Assembly: GCA_964539395.1 (NCBI GenBank)
Contig: CAZIIU010000054.1
Coordinates: forward strand, 1 to 16,730
DNA from: M55B112 sp964539395
GTDB lineage: Bacteria; Bacteroidota; Bacteroidia; Bacteroidales; GCA-2748055
Length of the DNA stretch: 16,730 nucleotides
Reading direction: 5' to 3'
Shown here: in pieces, positions 14,968-16,730 of the stretch
How positions within the stretch are numbered: the stretch's first letter is position 1
Layout of the letters: each line of letters starts with the position of its first letter
Position numbers and translations under genes: made by a program
The notes under the pieces: model-generated
Databases searched by the model: none
What the model saw: the letters and a program-made list of their open reading frames with translations, nothing else
What the model was told of the DNA's origin: nothing

Positions 14968-15678
14968 ATGGCTAAATTTATCGTCTTCGGTAATCAGAAG
15001 GGAGGCATTGGAAAAACGACTCTAGCAGTCCTGTCTGCAACGGCATTAAGTAATCACCCTTTTAACAAAAAAGTGCTGCTGATAGATAATGATAATCAAA
15101 AATCGGCAATCAGATTGAGGGAATATGATGAGGAAAACTACGAAAACGAGCAACCTCCATTCCCCATTAGGGAGATGAATTACGAGCAAATCGTGGCATC
15201 TATCGCCGATATTGATGAAATGTACGACTATGTTTTTATTGATACGCCAGGTAAATTAGACGCTAACCTGCCAGCAGAACAACAAGAGGTCTCCAAAATT
15301 CTACTCCTAACAGATTATTTATTCATGCCCTTTAAGGCGGGTGCATTGAATTTAGATGCCACTACCGACTACATTAAGGTATTGTTACAGGCCCAAAAAC
15401 ATAGGGAGAATACGAATCGACCTTTGCACATGTACGGTGTTGTAAATTTTTATAAAGAAAGAAGTCGCATCAATAGGGAGCTGAAAGAGGAATTATCCTA
15501 CTTAGAAAAACAGGCGAATTTCGACTTCATGGAAACGGCGATCAAGCAATATGTAGCTTACGAGTATCTCGATACTTATACCAGTATGTACAGTGCAAAA
15601 ACAAGTGACCCTGCTAAGAATAACTTTGCAGATTTCATCAATGAATTTTTAAGCATAATGAACCATGGCAAAAACTAG
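14968..15678 (+). CDS. parA: ParA-type partition ATPase (236 aa)
   Basis: This is a plasmid partition ATPase of the small (type Ib-like) ParA group, with no N-terminal DNA-binding extension. The deviant Walker A motif is NQKGGIGKTTLA (9-20) with the signature Lys11 and Lys16. The Walker A' strand is VLLIDNDNQKSA (36-47) with Asp40. Walker B is YVFIDTPG (88-95) with Asp92. The middle (LLLTDYLFMPFKAGALNLDA) matches the switch after Walker B. ATP-bound dimers bind DNA nonspecifically and move plasmid copies apart with a partner protein bound to a centromere site. The partner is encoded immediately after and overlaps by 14 bp, a sign of translational coupling. The ATG at 14968 begins right at the first beta strand. 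Repeat arrays and palindromes upstream are the best centromere candidates. Confidence 0.95.
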   Translation: MAKFIVFGNQKGGIGKTTLAVLSATALSNHPFNKKVLLIDNDNQKSAIRLREYDEENYENEQPPFPIREMNYEQIVASIADIDEMYDYVFIDTPGKLDANLPAEQQEVSKILLLTDYLFMPFKAGALNLDATTDYIKVLLQAQKHRENTNRPLHMYGVVNFYKERSRINRELKEELSYLEKQANFDFMETAIKQYVAYEYLDTYTSMYSAKTSDPAKNNFADFINEFLSIMNHGKN

Positions 15679-16051
15679 AAAAACTAAAAGAAGCAGATTT
15701 GACGGTATAGATTTGAATACGCTTAACAAAGAAGCGGCAAAGGTGACGGGGCAGCAGAGTAAAGTGGAGGAAGTAAAAGAGCCAACAAAAAAAGCTGCGG
15801 CAAAGGAAGAAGAAGTTCCCAAAGAAACGGTAAAAAAGGGGAGAGGACGACCTAAGACAAGCAATAGAAAGCCACTCAATACCGCAATAGATCCGAAAAA
15901 TAGGCAAAGATTGGAGTTTTTAGCCATGCTCAATGGCGGAAGTGTAGCCGATCAGCTAAATCAAATATTAGAAAGGTATTTTACCGAAGTAGAAAAAGTA
16001 GATGAGTTGATTGACGTTTTTGAGGCACGCAAAAAGAAATTGAGCAAGTAA
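15665..16051 (+). CDS. ParA partner with ribbon-helix-helix domain and AT-hook (128 aa)
   Basis: This is a small basic DNA-binding protein that probably fills the ParB/ParG role. The N-terminal 57 residues are charged and likely disordered, rich in Lys, Glu and Ala (EEVKEPTKKAAAKEEEVPKE). In ParG-like proteins such a tail stimulates the ParA ATPase. KKGRGRPKT (57-65) is a good AT-hook. Residues 69-108 fit a ribbon-helix-helix fold: strand KPLNTAI (69-75), helix A NRQRLEFLAML (79-89), the GGS turn, and helix B VADQLNQILERYF (94-106). The C-terminus is a Glu/Lys helix. The ATG at 15665 lies inside the end of parA (14-bp overlap), so the two are co-translated. It has no ParB HTH or nuclease domain. 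The AT-hook plus RHH combination would suit binding to the AT-rich repeats upstream of parA. Function is inferred from order and fold. Confidence 0.85.
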   Translation: MAKTRKTKRSRFDGIDLNTLNKEAAKVTGQQSKVEEVKEPTKKAAAKEEEVPKETVKKGRGRPKTSNRKPLNTAIDPKNRQRLEFLAMLNGGSVADQLNQILERYFTEVEKVDELIDVFEARKKKLSK

Positions 16052-16058
16052 TAATCTT

Positions 16059-16070
16059 GTATCGTTTAAA
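16059..16070 (-). promoter_or_regulatory. Inverted copy of the par motif
   Basis: GTATCGTTTAAA is the reverse complement of the first 12 bases of the core at 14936-14947. It lies 8 bp after the partner gene's stop, so the motif brackets the operon in opposite orientations. Confidence 0.45.
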
Positions 16071-16074
16071 GAAT

Positions 16075-16105
16075 AAAAAAACCCAGTCTGCTCTAACAGA
16101 CTAGG
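16075..16105 (-). terminator. Terminator facing the par operon (minus strand)
   Basis: The stem AGTCTG (16085-16090) / CAGACT (16097-16102) has a 6-base loop and is extended by CC/GG with one bulged A. Seven A bases (16075-16081) give a U tract only on the minus strand. It would stop leftward transcripts from the right side before they enter the par operon. No leftward gene is visible in 16106-16730. Confidence 0.65.
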
Positions 16106-16403
16106 CTCATAAATTTCTTAATCCCCAATGACAATTATTTTAACTTTCAGTACAAACATAGGTAACTTTATTATTACATAACAGGCGACTTTAACAACCT
16201 GCATAGAAATTACAACAATCTGTAAGAATTAGTTAATATCAGACTTTTGGTATGATTATTTGGTCTCACCGCTAAAATTTAGTCTCAATAATGGAAACAG
16301 TGCAAACCAGCTCAAATATTAATTATTTGATAATCAATATTTTATGACTGCTGATGTAGTTGGTATATTATTTTCAATGAAAAAAATATAATTTTTTGAT
16401 AAA
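16106..16403. other. Noncoding DNA right of the par operon
   Basis: No gene is seen. TTGATAATCAA (16327-16337) recurs here as at 8877 and 14817; this copy and the one upstream of parA share the longer TTGATAATCAATATT. The sequence is AT-rich with no other strong structure. Confidence 0.5.
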
Positions 16404-16516
16404 GCTATTTGACTTTGGTATTTGAAAATTCAAATAGCCTTAGAAGAAAATTGTTTTTAGTTCGTATTTATTTGGTGTTTAAAGTCCCATCCCGTTTAGG
16501 ATGGGACTCTTTTTTT
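16404..16516 (+). ncRNA. Candidate small RNA or leader with alternative hairpins and terminator
   Basis: GCTATTTG (16404-16411) can pair with CAAATAGC (16431-16438). Alternatively TATTTGAA (16419-16426) can pair with TTCAAATA (16429-16436). The two folds exclude each other. About 45 bases on there is a terminator: AGTCCCATCC (16483-16492), a 6-base loop, GGATGGGACT (16499-16508), then C and seven T. No gene lies between the par operon and this terminator. It may end a small RNA or the par transcript. The RNA start is unknown, and the given start is the first structured base. Confidence 0.35.
16483..16516 (+). terminator. Strong rho-independent terminator, plus strand
   Basis: A perfect 10-bp GC-rich stem (16483-16492 with 16499-16508) around loop CGTTTA is followed by C and a run of seven T. 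Orientation is rightward. The nearest upstream rightward gene ends 430 bp away at 16051, so it ends either a long 3' tail or a separate small transcript. Confidence 0.88.
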
Positions 16517-16730
16517 ATACCTATCCTTACTCGTTTTCTTTCCGTGCCTCAAGTCTGCCCGATTTCTTTATGACAAATCCATCACTTTTTTCTTAGATGT
16601 GAATGAACGAGGTAACTCAATGGAGTGAACTACCCATTTGCTAAAGACAAATGGGCTTCGAGTTTCACAGCGATCTGCTTACTGCTCCAAAGAGTTAGAA
16701 GTCTTACTTTCGCTCCACTCGTGTACTCGC
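16517..16730. other. Noncoding right end, possible IS200/IS605-type sequence
   Basis: No gene is seen. Apart from the hairpin at 16626-16658, the end (16660-16730) has a GC-balanced composition unlike the AT-rich DNA before it. It could be the edge of a transposon of the IS200/IS605 superfamily cut by the window, but no tnpA or tnpB coding is visible. Confidence 0.35.
16624..16658 (+). repeat. IS200/IS605- or REP-like hairpin, right copy
   Basis: GGAGTGAACTA leads into stem CCCATTTG (16633-16640), loop CTAAAGA and CAAATGGG (16648-16655), then CTT. Leader, loop and stem length equal those of the copy at 321-355, while the stem bases covary. GGAG here replaces GTAG there; both tetranucleotides are known at the 5' side of REP elements. 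Confidence 0.55.

Noticed and set aside
15638..15933. Leftward hydrophobic open frames opposite the ParA partner
   Set aside because: The hydrophobic look comes from reading Lys/Glu-rich codons in reverse; the forward gene overlaps parA in operon style and has an RHH domain.
1..16730. Proof that the window is a complete circular plasmid
   Set aside because: Replication and partition genes are present, but no terminal overlap is visible and an internal gap exists, so circularity cannot be shown from this sequence.

Overview
The window looks like a plasmid, or an integrated plasmid-like segment, from a gliding, type IX secretion-competent member of the Bacteroidota, probably near Saprospiria. 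Three things point there: signal peptides ending in the A-Q style common in that phylum, a C-terminal type IX sorting domain on a subtilase, and one promoter that fits the TTTG / TAnnTTTG consensus. The plasmid reading rests on a Rep_3-type initiator with iterons, a ParA plus ribbon-helix-helix partition pair, and a serine resolvase. The host assignment is inference. No rRNA, tRNA or CRISPR array was seen.

Layout. Positions 1-400 hold a repeat motif, a strong minus-strand terminator and an IS200/IS605- or REP-like hairpin. Positions 406-6222 carry four leftward genes: a secreted protein of unknown function, a secreted subtilisin-like protease, a cytoplasmic alpha-amylase-fold enzyme and an alpha/beta hydrolase. 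A divergent putative lipoprotein gene follows at 6272-6835. Positions 6836-7220 are repeat-rich noncoding DNA with a 100-N scaffold gap, next to a leftward serine recombinase (7221-7838). Positions 8250-12077 hold three rightward genes for exported proteins. Two of these, a papain-like peptidase and a beta-propeller-like protein, appear to share one C-terminal domain. Positions 12117-13492 hold a leftward two-helix membrane protein and the replication initiator. Positions 13555-13871 form the iteron origin. About 1.1 kb of noncoding DNA follows, with a 157-bp exact direct repeat and several arrays of an 8-bp unit. The parA operon lies at 14968-16051. The right end is noncoding and has a candidate small transcript and a second hairpin of the type seen at the left end.

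How the parts work together. The initiator and iterons should drive replication, ParA and its partner should segregate copies, and the resolvase may resolve multimers. The cargo is mostly exported or hydrolytic: a type IX-secreted protease, a periplasmic or secreted papain-like peptidase, a lipoprotein and small secreted proteins of unknown function. The most unusual signals are the peptidase/propeller pair with a common C-terminal domain, a 15-16 bp motif that brackets the par operon and recurs elsewhere, the hairpin-bounded 157-bp duplication, and two hairpins with covarying stems at opposite ends of the window.
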